Shown: piece after piece, positions 44,895-56,931 of the stretch
Layout: the number at the start of each line of letters is the position of its first letter
Numbering within the stretch: the stretch's first letter is position 1
Assembly: GCF_012489685.1 (NCBI RefSeq)
Contig: NC_080043.1
Coordinates: 39,943,127 to 40,007,126, forward strand
Direction of reading: 5' to 3'
Length of the DNA stretch: 64,000 bases
DNA from: Lotus japonicus
Lineage: Eukaryota > Streptophyta > Magnoliopsida > Fabales > Fabaceae
The notes under the pieces: generated by a model
The model's database searches: none
What the model was told of the DNA's origin: nothing
The model's input: the letters and a program-made list of their open reading frames with translations, nothing else
Program-made: the position numbers and the translations under genes

Positions 44895-46889
44895 ATGGAA
44901 GGGCTTCTTCACTCACATTTTCTCTACCCCTCCTCCATTTGGGAGGACCCTCCAACCATCTTCTCCATTAAACCACCAACAGAGGACCATTTCCCTCCCT
45001 TATTAAACCATAACCTTTATTTTGAACCCACCTCCCCCTTCATCTCCTTTTCATCATTCAACCTGAAGAAAAGGAAATCCCAATCATCACGTGCCGCCAT
45101 TACCAACGAGAAGCTCCCACCCGAACCGCAATGGCTTCAACGACCATCTCCGCCAGATCTCACAACTCCCTCGCAGCCTACCCTATGTGGGGTAACCAAC
45201 ACAAATGAGGGTTCTAATGTGAAATTGGTGGAAGATGAAGACCTGGATGTGAATCTAGCCCCAATTAATTGGACACGTGTCATAGGGAAAATCAGCACCT
45301 TCATAGACATGGATTCAAAGTCCAAGAAAGAAAGGAGAGAGTCAAAAACCATACTGAAGCAAGAGATTGAAGCTGCATCACATTTGGGTGTGCAGGCGTG
45401 CATTCTCTCAACCCCTAAGGGAAACTACATAGATAACTATGCAAAATACGTGAATCAAATTTTACAGAGTCTAAAGGATATGAAATTACTACTTAGGATT
45501 CCTTTCCAGGATGATTATTCGACTAAATGGAAGTATTTTCAGAAGCTTTGTCATGATCATAGTAACTTGTCCGTTGTCTTGGACATAACGAGCTCGTTGC
45601 CTCCAGATAAGTCATTTTGGCATAGGAAATCGGTGTTTGTTGCAATATTAAATACCGAGATTTTTTACTACAATTCTCAAGATTGGATTCGTGCCTATGG
45701 TTACTGAATTTTTGGTCGTAGTATCCAGAAAAGATAATCCTGTTTTTGAAGAGTTTAGTGAGTATTCTGCTGTAGGTTCACATTTTTTAAAGGCACACCT
45801 GGACTTTGTTTGCTTCTTATATAATCGAGTGGAATTCAACAAGTTTAGTGACTGAAATTCTGGTTCTCGCACAGGACAGATGTCGAACGCGATGCTGGGA
45901 CAACCGGTTCGACAATTGCACAACAGTACAGAAATTAAGCCACAATGTTTAATACAGTAGAAACAGCACAGTAGCAACAATAAATCACTAAAAAACACAG
46001 AGAATTGTTTACCCAGTTCGGTGCAACATCACCTACATCTGGAGGATACCAATCCAGGAGTCAATTCACTATCAAATAATAGCTCTCAGGTCACATGAAA
46101 GTCCCTCCTATACCTAAGTACTCCCCCTTAGTATAGAGCCTCTTTTATGTCTACCACTATTACATAAGTGAATCTAGCTTAGCCCTTCTCCTCTAAGCTA
46201 TGAGAAAACTTTCTCTAACCCCTAATGACCACTGCCACAGCGATCAAGACATGTTTATCAATAAACAAGTTTGATGAGATTACAACTCAACTAAACAAAC
46301 CAACTCTAAGCCATATGATTATCAATGGAGGCAGTAGAGAGGTGTACAAAATAACAGAACAAGGACTCACAAAACAAAACCCTAAAAACCCAATCCTTGG
46401 GTGCCCAAGGCACACTTAGCAACTAGGGTTAACACTCCTTAAATAGTCGTTCTTCAGCAGGCCTTGATCTTCAATGGGCTTGCACAAAAATAGAGTCCAC
46501 AAACAGATCTGGAACAAATCTTTTAAACCAGTAACAAATCTTATCAAATAAGATTTGAACAAAAGATAACATCTTTCACAATTTAAATCAAACCAAATCT
46601 TCTTCAACAGATTTGATTCCACTATATTATATTCCAGATAACAAATAGAAGCTTCTTCAATAACCCTAACTTGATTATCACGAAATCAATCCAAAGCTTC
46701 TAGAAAAACCAGTCAAACACACAGCAGATCTGCAGGGACAAATGTCACAGCACGATGTTACAACATCTGCTTCGACATCAGGTTGTTTTTGAAAAAATGC
46801 AGACAACCAAAAGTAACAACAGTGACCAAAAGCTGTATGAGAAGAAGCTTACTGGACAAAAATTGTATAAGCTTGATGCTAAAGTGTGA
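44895..46889 (+). pseudogene. Intronless chimeric ORF with PRMT5 TIM-barrel fragment, interrupted by a solo LTR
   Basis: 44895-45707 is open for 270 codons. Residues about 1-115 are Pro/Ser-rich and unrecognised, possibly transit-peptide-like at the start (MEGLLHSHFLYPSSIW). Residues about 122-260 match the N-terminal TIM-barrel region of plant PRMT5: NWTRVIGKIST, TILKQEIEAASHLGVQACIL, STPKGNYIDNYAKYVNQILQ, and LSVVLDITSSLP. The methyltransferase domain is absent, so no arginine methylation can be expected. Plant PRMT5 genes have many introns and this copy has none, suggesting a retrocopy or a fusion. The +1 frame opens at about 45,660 with MVTEFLVVVSRKDN (45697) and runs to the solo LTR at 45853. 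It resumes in the same frame directly after the LTR (46827) to TGA at 46887-46889. That last segment is unrecognised. Confidence 0.6.
45853..46821. mobile_element. Solo LTR (Copia-like) inside the chimeric ORF
   Basis: 969 bp, TGAAATTCTGG...AGTAACAACA, flanked by GTGAC at 45848-45852 and 46822-46826. Interior phrases (TTTACCCAGTTCGGTGCAAC, a CTCCCCCTTAG stretch) are typical of plant Copia LTRs. No coding region remains. It differs from the LTRs of elements 1 and 2. Confidence 0.88.
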
Positions 46890-47689
46890 ATTGCTTTTAA
46901 GTCTTGTACTCTCTTGGCCGTTTTATTTCCCGTGTTTTTTTTTGACACATCTCATAGTTATATCAAAATAATAGTGGTGAATGTTGATCTTTGGACTTTA
47001 GAATTTAGAAGCTAATGTCACAATGTATGATTTCTAGCATTTCCTTGTTGTTTTCATGTGTTTTGGCAGTATCATGATATGGTGTATTTCTCCTAAATCT
47101 TGGGGAATCCTTCAGTTCAATTGTTGTTTCTAGAAAAAAGGGTTAAATGTGTTCTCCGTCCCTGAACTTTGAGCGAGATCTGATTTCTGTCCCTCGCCGG
47201 AAAATCTTCCTAGCGCCATCCTCAAACTCAATTGTTTGTACGGAAATCATCCTTGCCGCCGATATAGCTCCGGTAGTCGTGCACGTGGCTATGTCACGTC
47301 ATTTAATGAAATGACATGGCATTTTAATAAAAAAAATTAATTTTTTTGTTTTTTAATTTTTAATTAAGCCTCTGATTTAACCTTAATTAAACTAAACAAT
47401 CCTAAAACTAATTAACCCTAAAACCTAATCTAACATTTACTCCTTCAAAACCCCAAAATCCAAATTAGGGTTCACCATCTTCTTTCCCTTTCCCTTCTTC
47501 CCTTCTTCATCGAATCTTCTTCTCCATCGATCGACCAACTCTTCTCTGTCGATTTCTTCCTCTCTTTCCATCGATTTCATACTCTGAGTGGCCTCCTTCG
47601 ATTACACTCTTCCTTCACGCGATTTCCTATCTTCTCCATCGAATCTTCTTCTCTTGGGTTTTCTGGTTCGTGTTCTTCACAGTTCAACC
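46890..47689. other. Spacer with possible transposon end before the GRF gene
   Basis: From about 47140 the phrase GGGTTAAATGTGTTCTCCGTCCCTGAACTTT resembles the terminal repeat of legume DNA transposons (GGGTTAAATATGTTT..GTCCCT); shown here only as a motif family. No matching inverse end was found before 48,725. 47460-47690 is CT-rich (repeated CTTCTTC..CATCGA) and is the likely leader of the next gene. Confidence 0.4.
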
Positions 47690-48251
47690 ATGAGAAGACC
47701 GTGTTCATCTGGCTCTTGTGCATCCTCGGGCACTTACTCCATGCCTCTAGGTGAAATCTGTATTTGTGAGGAACTAATTGTGTACCTGACATCTCACACT
47801 TCTGAAAACCCAAGAAGACATTTCTGGAGATGCAGGAATTTCAAGGTAATTTCTCTCCTCTCCTTTACCTTTAATCTGCCAATTTGATATGCTATGTTAA
47901 TTTGTCCCATTTTAATTGTAATTACAGACCCCCAAGGATTGTGGTTTCTTCTTGTGGGATGAAGATGTTGGAGTCCAAAGTTCTGGAACACAACGTATTG
48001 TTGATATGTTGAGGATAGAGTTAGAAGATTCGAAGAACAAACTGGATGAATTGAAGAAGAAATTGGAGGATACAAAGATGAAATTTGAGGATACAAAGAT
48101 GAAATTAGAGGAAAGCAAGAACAAGATTAGCAAGCTTCAAAGGAAGCTTGACTGTGAACTGCGGAATATGAAAATGGCCTTTGCAGCCATACTGATTGTT
48201 GTGTTAGCTTGGGTTGTTAGCTTTTGCTTCCTTTATGGAAGAAAAATGTAA
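47690..48251 (+). CDS. GRF-type zinc finger, coiled-coil, tail-anchored protein
   Basis: Two exons, 47690-47845 and 47928-48251, joined at Lys52/Thr53, encode 159 residues. Residues 24-64 fit a GRF zinc finger: Cys24 and Cys26, then SENPRRHFWRCRN with Cys48, and Cys57 in KDCGFFLWDED. Residues 76-125 are a coiled coil with a repeated heptad-like unit (LEDTKMKFEDTKMKLEESKN). A single hydrophobic helix (about 134-155, AAILIVVLAWVVSFCFLY) ends three residues before the stop, so it should be tail-anchored in a membrane. GRF fingers in larger proteins bind single-stranded nucleic acid; small plant GRF proteins of this shape have no known role to my knowledge. The upstream start at 47588 has no ATG. 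Transposon capture is possible given the flank at 47140. Confidence 0.75.
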
Positions 48252-48528
48252 TCTGAGAAGGGAATGAAAGTTATTGTAAGGTTTCATGTTGATGTTTTGG
48301 GTAGGTTGGGTTGGGTTTATGTAGAATCATGTAATGGAGTTTTATTGTACCAAGTTCCTAAATTGAGAAGTAATGGAGATGGACTTTTATTTCATGAACT
48401 TTGTATTGATATTGCCCCTGTTTATTTACTTGTTTAATGAGGCAAATGCAATTGAAATGTAAAAAGAAGAGAACTACATGACAAATAAACAAAAGTAAAA
48501 GAGACAATCTTTGACTAATGTAATGCCA

Positions 48529-48660
48529 ACAACATCCACACATTCAGATTCAGATTACAAAATGGTCCTAAACAAAGCTTCAAGCTTAAGTGGTCAACAC
48601 ATCCACACATTCAGAATACAAAATGGTCCTAAACAAAGCTTAAGTGGTCCAAATTACATA
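48529..48660. repeat. Short tandem duplication after the GRF gene
   Basis: ACATCCACACATTCAG followed by TACAAAATGGTCCTAAACAAAGCTT occurs twice, about 60 bases apart, with small differences. Confidence 0.8.
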
Positions 48661-48724
48661 AAAAAAACAACATAAAACACTGCAACCCATGTGCTGCCTA
48701 AACTATATCAAAATGTGCACCCAT

Positions 48725-50081
48725 TGAGATGCAATAAAGTAACACAAGAAAGGGGGGGTTTGAATTGTGTTCTTGAAAATTACTTTTTAAAACTTTGTTT
48801 TATGAAAAGAATATTAGTTCTTAGGCAAAACGTTTAAGAATGACTTTTCACAAACTGTTTAGTGCAGCGGAAGTAAAATAGTAAACAGAACAGAACGATC
48901 AGCACACAGAGATTTATACTGGTTCATCCTAAATGATTGGGCTACGTCTAGTACTTGGCCACCACCAAGATTTTCACTAGCAAGTATCAAGGACTTCTCC
49001 AATACAAGTATTATCCAGAACTTCTCCAAGCATTATCATGGACTTCTCCAAGTATTCTGCAGGACTCCTCCTATAAGTATTGTACAGGACTTCTCCTAAA
49101 TCTTACAAAGATTTATGATACTCTACAATGTTTCTCTTCTTTCAAGAGTGAGGGTAGAGACTTTATGGCACTGGAACTCTAAGTGTTTGAGTTCAGATTT
49201 GACTATTGAATTCACTTCAGAGTTACTACAATAGTGTGAAGAGAATAAAAGATGTGACTCTTTTAAGGTACGAGGTTTTCTCTTCCACTGGGCAGAATTT
49301 ATGACTTGTGTTTGACACTTGGGAATATCTGCTCAAGCTTTGAATGTTGTTGAGAAGTTTGAATATGAATGCTTGAATGCTTGGATTCTCAGAGTTAATT
49401 ATTCTTGTCTTCAGATCTTCAAGGATCCCTTAAATACTTGCTTGCTAGTGTTGTAGCTGTTGTAAGACACAATCCAACCGTTGAGATAGCCGTTGAGTTT
49501 TGATATCGGACCGTTGATTCAATTGGCTTGGTTGATAGCTTCATTAAATGTTACTTCTGAAGCAAGTCTATCCTTTAGCTTGAAAGGTGATGTTTGTCAG
49601 CTAGTAGGTGGTGATAGACTTTGGGCTACTTTTCAGATAAAAGACAATTTGGCAATTTGATGTTGACGGCTTGTACTTTTCCTCGTTGGTCAGCGTGCCT
49701 TTTGCTGAAGCAAGGTTTGTCTTCATCTGATTTAGTTTGAATGAAATTCAAGTGATTGTCATAAGAGTTGAATGTGAGACAACTGGTTGAAATCAAACTG
49801 AGTCTTTGGCGCTCAAAATATTGCTTGAAATATCTGACTGATGATGTGTCATTGAACGATCAGAATTTTCAACTAGGGTACAGTAGTTGCAAGGTTCCTT
49901 CTTTTCCCGGAGAAAAAATTTCTTCTTAATAAGTGACAGAACGTTAGGCGTGATATAGAGCCAAGTTTCTCCTGTAATTAAGAATGTTATCAGTGAATAA
50001 ATTTTCAAAGAAACTTCTATTATAAAATTGTTATGATCAAAATAAGATTTTAAAAACGTTTTGATGCGTTTGAACTTAACA
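48725..50081 (-). repeat. 3' LTR of Copia element 2
   Basis: 1,357 bp, TGAGATGCAATAAAG...TTGAACTTAACA on the plus strand. Contains repeated GGACTTCTCC(A/T)A words near 48985-49100. Adjoins the polypurine tract at 50082. Confidence 0.93.
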
Positions 50082-50098
50082 ATCTCCCCCTTTTTGAT
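50082..50098 (-). other. Polypurine tract of Copia element 2
   Basis: ATCAAAAAGGGGGAGAT on the element strand, next to the 3' LTR. Confidence 0.85.
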
Positions 50099-50457
50099 AA
50101 TGACAATTTTTTATAGAAAGAGGTAATTGATATGATAAACTCCCCATGAGTTTAATAAGATTTTCAAAAAAAAAATTTTGAGCTTGAGAGTTTGAAAGAA
50201 AATTAAAATTCTAAGTGTACTCCCCCTAAGATTGATAGTGCTTTACGTTTGATAGCACTTAGCACCTAATTAAAATCCTTCATCCTAACTCTTTCTCTCT
50301 TCTCCCCCTTTGGCATTATTAAAAATAAACATGCATTGAGAAATGATCTAGCATGTATAAGAGAATTAGAGTACGATAGATAGAAGTTGCAGGAAATTAA
50401 AGTGCAAATTGTTCAGAAATTTAAACAACATAGGACGATAAGGAGAGAAATTGGCCA

Positions 50458-51621
50458 TTAGCCAAAACGATTCAAGAGCAAGACAATCTTGGAAGCCAGA
50501 TCATAGAAGAGGTTGTTCATCTGATTCTTATGATCTTCAAAGTCGCTCCGGCGAACAAATTGAGCCTCCAGAGGTTGCTCCATGTTCCCCTGTTCATCCC
50601 CTTGATCATTGTCAGCATCAGAAATAGTGAGATCTTCTTCAGCACTTGCATTGTTCAGCGGAGCTGAACATTCACCTTCATTTTGACTACCTTGTTTGCT
50701 TGTTCTCTTTCTCTTTCAACTCTTCTCTTTTTGGTCAGGAACTCATCAGGAACTTCTGAATCATCATACTCAATGTTCATTTTTCCTACATCTCCTAGCT
50801 TGATAGGAGTGGGCCAGATGATGTCATCCTCTATCCTTTCTTCCTTGTTTGCCAGGAAATCCTTAGTGATTCCTTTCTTCTCAAAGATAACAGTTAGTAG
50901 AGACCCAAAAGGAAGAAATCTCTTTCCCATATCCAGAAAGTTGATCAAATAGTTCTAGATTAAGTGAGCCGGATTCACCTTCACTCTTTTCATAATCTTG
51001 TAAATTGCATACCTTGCATGTGCATTGACATGTCCTCTTGCACCATCCTTGGGAAGAACCACCTTGATAATCACAGCATTTGTGAATTTGAGCTCATCCC
51101 TGAGATTGCTCACTTCCACTAGTAAAGGATCTTCCTGATCTTTCCAGATACACCGGTAGTCTCCTGTCTTTGACCACCAAGAGGGAGTGTATCTCTCACC
51201 ATCATTTAGACTAACATTGAGAGCCTCTGTAACATCTTGCAGGGTGACATCAATGATTCTGTTGAAGGCCCTTGACTTGATTGTTTCACGATTCTTCACC
51301 ACAACGCAGTCATTAAATTCTTTTACAAGAGGCACATAGACTTCGCGTTGTGCAACATTGTACACTATTTCCCAGTCTTGATAGAGAAGGTCTGGAAGTC
51401 CATCCATCTTCACACATGTGAACAGATTCATATCAAGGTATCTTGGTGTAACAAGAGTATTATCACCCAACTTCTCTGTCTTCACGACACCTATTTCCTT
51501 GTTCTGAACAGATCGATACAGGTTGATCTTTTCCTTAGAATCTCCATTTCAATCTGTGAATGGGTGCCTTTCCACCTTTCTTAGAAGGGGCCTTAGCGAT
51601 GGTTGCAAGAACTCCGGCCAT
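50458..51621 (-). pseudogene. ORF3 (env-like) relic of Copia element 2
   Basis: The most likely start is at 51621 (MAGVLATIAKAPSKKGGKAP). Conserved parts at 51485-50955 (LFTCVKMDGLPDLLYQDWEI, VKEFNDCVVVKN, AIIKVVLPKDGARGHVN) and 50948-50655 (FLDMGKRFLPFGSLLTVIFE) fit the SIRE-type extra ORF. It is broken by a frame change near 51,545, a TAG at 50955-50957 where Gln (CAG) is expected, and another frame change near 50,660. The chain then ends at 50458-50460. At under 400 codons it is much shorter than ORF3 of element 1. No antisense ORF is present in this element. Confidence 0.75.
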
Positions 51622-52093
51622 TAGGTTTTGGAGGAGAGAAAATTTGCATAGAGGAAGTTTTCTTTTCTTGGAGGAGAGAGAGAGTGTTTTGCAAATGAGA
51701 TAGCGTGAGGTAGATTAAAAAAAATCTTAGATAGATATGTTGATTTGGAATATGAAATGACGGTTTTGGAAGGAAGTGCAAAAGGTAGTTTTACTTGAAA
51801 GGAGAAAATATTAAACAAATGAGTCGTGGTTACACGCGCGATAAAAGCTGACAGAGTAACTGTTGAGCATTGAATGTGATGTGACTTTTCAGAAAAGAAC
51901 TGTTGAAGCACGTGCCACAGATATGATGACGTTGAACTTTTCACAATATCAATTTCCATGAGTCACTGAACAATAGTGATAGAAGCATTGTGGTACGATG
52001 CCGCATGTAAACAGTTAGTCTAGACTTGTGAATTGTACTTAGTTCATTCATCGAACGGTACCTGCAAAATAGTAAACTTGCACTTCTATATAT

Positions 52094-55000
52094 TCAATTT
52101 GCACAGTGCATATTGATTCTTTCCCTTAGGTCAGAGAATCTGCCTTCAAGTAGAGGTTTGGTTAAGATGTCAGCAAGTTGATCTTCAGTATGAACATAAG
52201 ACATATCGATGTGTCCTTTCCCAACTAGATCTCTTATGAAATGATGTTTAATTTCAATGTGCTTTGTCCTTGAGTGTTGAACTGGATTTTTCGCAATATT
52301 TATAGCGCTTGTATTGTCACATAGCAGAGGTATGTGATTTTCCTGAATGTTGTAATCTTCAAGTTGATGCTTGATCCATAGAAGTTGAGTGCAACATGAG
52401 CTTGCTGCTACGTACTCAGCTTCAGCAGTGGATAATGATATGGTACTTTGCCTTTTGCTAGACCAAGAAACTAAACAGTTTCCTAGGAAGTGGCATCCTC
52501 CACTACTACTTTTTCGTTCTACTCTATCTCCAGCATAATCAGCATCACAATATCCACTTAACCTGAAATCACTACCTTTCTCATATAACAGACCAAGATT
52601 AGCAGTACCTATTAAGTATCTAAATATGCGTTTAACAGCACTAAGATGAGAGTGTTGAGGATTTACCTGGAATCTGGCGCATAGGCAAACGCTGAACATA
52701 ATGTCAGGTCTGCTTGAGGTAAGGTACAGTAGAGATCCTATCATCCCTTGGTACGATGTTGGATCAACCGGTGAGCTTTCATCATTCTTGTCAAGAACCG
52801 TGTTTGGAGACATAGGAGTACTCATCTTGCTTGAGTTCTGCATGGTGTACTTTTTGAGCATATCTTTGATGTATTTGGTCTGATGTATATAGATCTTGTC
52901 CTTTTCTTGCTTTATTTGAAGACCGAGAAAGAATTTCAGTTCTCTCATCATACTCATCTCGAATTCGCTTTGCATGAGAGTTGAAAATTCCTTGCATAGG
53001 TTATCACTAGAAGCTCCAAAGATGATATCATCAACTTACAGTTGTACAAGAATGTAGTCATCTTTCAGTTGCTTTCTGAAGAGAGTGTTGTCGATCTGTC
53101 CTCTTGAGAAACTGTTCTTCATGAGAAAGCTGATTAAGCGATCATACCATGCCCTTGGTGCTTGTTTTAATCCATAGAGAGCTTTCTTGAGTTTGAACAC
53201 ACGCTCAGAAGAGGATGGTTCCTCAAATCCTGGAGGTTGCTTCACATAGACTTCTTCTTCTATTACTCCATTTAGAAAAGCACTTTTGACATCCATTTGA
53301 TACAGTTTGATGGAGTGTTGACATGCAAAGGCTAGAAGAATACGGATTGCTTCATTTCTGGCTACTGGAGCAAAGGTTTCTGTGTAGTCAATTCCTTCTT
53401 GTTGATTGTATCCTTGAGCTACAAGTCTTGCTTTGTTTCTCGTCACTTTTCCATTTTCATCCATCTTGTTTCTGAAAACCCACTTGGTACCAATGATTGA
53501 TTTGCCTTTTGGCTTGGGTACAAGTGTCCAGACTTCACTTCTTTCAAATTGATTCAGTTCTTCTTGCATAGCTAGAATCCATCCTTCATCTTGTAAGGCT
53601 TCTTCTATAGTTTTGGGTTCAATTTCTGAAATGAAAGCACTGTTGGAATCTTCTCTGAAAGCTGACCTTGTTTTGACTTTTTCTGAGACGCTTCCAATAA
53701 TTTGTTCTGGTGGATGATCTGATTTGTATTTCCAATCCCTTGGTAAAGAGATACCGCTGGAAGTCATGACTTGATCGAACTGTTCTTGTGTTTCTGAAAG
53801 TGGAGCAATGGACTGTACTGTTGGTGAGTTGTCTGAGGGTTGAACTTCTTTGGAGATTCCCTCATTTTCTTGATCAGAAAGGTCAAGGTTTAGAGAGTCT
53901 CTTTCTAAACGGTCAGTTGATTCGGTTGAGTGATCATCAAACTTGACATTTATGGATTCTTCTACAGCTTTCGTCCTTGAGTTGAAAACTCTGTATGCTT
54001 TGGAATGAGTAGAGTATCCCAAAAGAATTCCTTGATCAGATTTGTTATCGAACTTTCCAATGTTGTCTTTAGTGTTGAGAATGAAGCATTTGCATCCAAA
54101 GGGATGAAAGTACGCAACAGTTGACGTCTTCCACGCCATAGCTCGTACAGAGTCTTCTTCAACATAGGCTGCATGAATATTCTATTCTGAATGTAGCAAG
54201 CAGTTTCTATGGCTTCAACCCAAAAGTACTTGGGTAGAGAGGTTTCACTTAGCATTGTTCTCGCCATTTCTTGAAGTGATCTGTTCTTTTGTTCAGCAAC
54301 ACCGTTCTGTTGAGGAGTTCTAGGAGCAGAAAATTGATGAGTGATGCCTTCTTGTCCACAGAACTGTTCAAAGTCTTCCTTTACAAATTCTCCTCCTCGG
54401 TCACTGCGGATGGTTGAGATGCAGTAACCTTTTTCGTTCTGTACTCTTTTGCTGAAGATCTTGAATGCTCGAAAGGTTTCATCCTTGTTTGTTAGGAAGA
54501 ATACCCAACAGAATCTCGTGTAGTCATCGATTATGACAAGACAATATCTTCTTCCAGAAATACTAGCTACTCTAGTAGGACCAAACAAATCCATATGTAA
54601 CAAATCCAAAGGTTTGCTGGTGCTAACAAAGTTTTTAGCACGACAGGAGGTACGATGCTGTTTGCTTTGAACACAAGCAGAACATGTAACATCAGATTTG
54701 ATATTACGTTTTGGCAAACCACGTACTAAGTCATTACTTATGATTTTAGTAATGGTCCTTAAGGAAGCATGCCCTAGCTTCCTATGCCAAAGCCAAGTAT
54801 TGTCCTATGATGATACTAGACATGTTACATTTTGACTTGCTAGGTTTTCCAAGTTCGTCTTATATAGATTCCCTTGTCTCTGAGCTTCAAAGATGATCTT
54901 GTCATCGGTATCAGTGACACTACACTTCACTTTATTGAAGGAAACAGTGAAGCCACTATCACATAATTGACTTATGCTAAGTAGATTATGTTTTAATCCT

Positions 55001-55240
55001 TCAACCAACAGAACATTACTAATTACAGGAAGAGGTTCCTTACCAACATTACCTTCACCAATGATGAGTCCCTTCTGATTTCCTCCAAAGGTAACTGATC
55101 CACCATTTCTTTTAGTTTGGATCTTTGGGAACATAGACTTTTTCCCGTCATGTGACGCGAGCATCCACTGTCCAGGTACCATTGTTGGCGTTTCCTTCGT
55201 TCTGTTAAGTAGATCTGCAACAGAGATAATTGAATCTTTA
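52094..55240 (-). pseudogene. pol of Copia element 2 (protease to RNase H), multiply broken
   Basis: Protease [13 protein letters not shown] (about 55184-55146) lies in a frame different from the flanking parts; an A run at 55139-55143 looks one base short. The pre-integrase domain has TAG at 54805-54807 for Gln. The integrase core at 54717-54150 keeps its D, D, E residues (DLFGPTR, RSDRGGEF, NGVAEQKNR). A frameshift near 54,135 leads into RT (53036-54139). The RT stops with TAA at 53036-53038, exactly at the Tyr of the YVDD catalytic box. RT end and RNase H continue in the same frame at 52975-52094 (CDADYAG, STAEAEY, HIEIKHHFIRD). No functional enzyme can be made. Confidence 0.88.
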
Positions 55241-56885
55241 GGTACCCAGATTTTCTTGGGTCCTGAGGGGTTAGTAGTCACTTTTGAGGGAACGTTCTTC
55301 TCATAAGAAGATTTTCGTTCAGCTCGCTCAATCTTACAGTTTACAACAAATTTTCTTTGATCAGACTTAGATGATACAAAAGATATATCAGACATGCATT
55401 CACTAGATGAAGATGATTCACTATCAAATCCTAGTCCACTTTTATTATACAGTTCACGATTATTTCCACAAAGTTTAACTAGATTATCATGTCCTATAGT
55501 GAATATGGATAGATCATCTATTAGTACTTTAACTCTTTTCTTAAGAGAAGTCACTTCCTTAACAAAGTCTTGTTCTTTCAAAGCAATATTCTCCTTAAGT
55601 ACATGATTCTTTTCTATTAAAACTTTTTCATGCTCAAGTTGTAATTTAGCAAACTGTTTCTTCAAAGATTTGTATTTTTCAGATATAGTATATGAATGCT
55701 CAAGTAATTCGTTGAATTCTTCTTAAGGTTTTCAGGTTTTACCTCATCATCATCTTCATCCTCCGAACTTTCTGCAGAAGCCATAAGAGCAAAGAGTGCA
55801 TCATCATCTTCGTCTTCATCTTCATCTTCTGAACCGTCCTCGGATTCATCCCATCCAGCAGCTAGTGCTTTCTTTTTCTTGTAGAAGGGCTTCTTGCCTG
55901 ATTTCTTTGCAAGTTTTGGACAGTCAGGCTTGATGTGTCCTGGCTTCTTGCACTCGAAGCAGGTGATGTTGCTTTTGTCCAAGTTTGAGCCACCTTCACT
56001 TTTGTGAGTGAACGGTTTCTTCTTCAAGCTTGAATCTCTTTTGTTGTCCTTCCTTGAAGTACCTTTTCCTTTCTGTTGTTTAATCCACATACGCTTGAAC
56101 TTTCTGTTGAAGAGGGCTTGTTCATCATCTGACATTTCTTCTGAGGATTCTTCTTCTTCAGATTGTTCTTTTGTTTGGATGACCTTTGAACTGTTTGCTT
56201 TGAAAGAAATGTTCTTTTCCTTCTTCAGTCCTTCGTCATGAGCTAGCTCTATTTCATGAACCTTTAGGGATCCCAGAAGATCTTCCAATCTCAAGGTGCT
56301 GAGATCTTTAGCTTCTTGAATGGTTGTGGCTGTGACCTTGGGTCTCCATCTTCTGGGAAGGCATCTTAGAATCTTTGTGATTTGATCAACATTTTCATAC
56401 TTGCGATCAAGATTCCTAAGCCCATTGACAATGATTTGGAATCTTCCAAACATGTCATCAATGCTTTCACTTTCCTTCATCTTGAAGGTTTCATATTCAG
56501 CCACAAGTAGACTTACTTTGGCTTGTCTGACATTTGCCGTACCTTCATATGCCAACCCTAGAGCTTCCCAGACTTCTTTGGCCGTTGCTAAGCCATCAAC
56601 CTTATCCAACTGAGATTTGCTTAAAGCACACAGTAGGAATAACTTAGCTCTAGCATTAAGTTGATAATCCTTGCGTTGTGCTTCTGTCAGTTGATCCTTC
56701 TTTATTGGTTCTCCAGCATCATCTTTGTGAACAATGTTGCCATTTTCAATGATGTCCTAGAGCCTGTAGTTTGTGGATTCAATGAATAGTTGCACGTGAG
56801 TTTTCCAATAAGGATACTCAGTTCCATCAAAGAATGGAGGCTTGTTGGTGGATGAGCCCGTAGCTATTGCTAAATCGTCTGCCAT
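55241..56885 (-). pseudogene. gag of Copia element 2, broken
   Basis: Starts MADDLAIATGSSTNKPPFFD at 56885. A TAG at 56757-56759 replaces Trp, then the frame is open to about 55,725. It contains the UBN2-like core (VSLLVAEYETFKM, MFGRFQIIVNGLRNL) and a complete zinc knuckle CFECKKPGHIKPDC. An acidic DEDEDDDALFALMASAESS segment follows. A one-base loss near 55,722 shifts the frame. The continuation is a coiled coil (LQLEHEKVLIEKNHVLKENI) and a tail shared with element 1 before the protease overlap. Confidence 0.88.
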
Positions 56886-56931
56886 GGATCTTTACTCTAC
56901 ACCTGTTAAGATGTTAGTTTCTAGAGACTAA

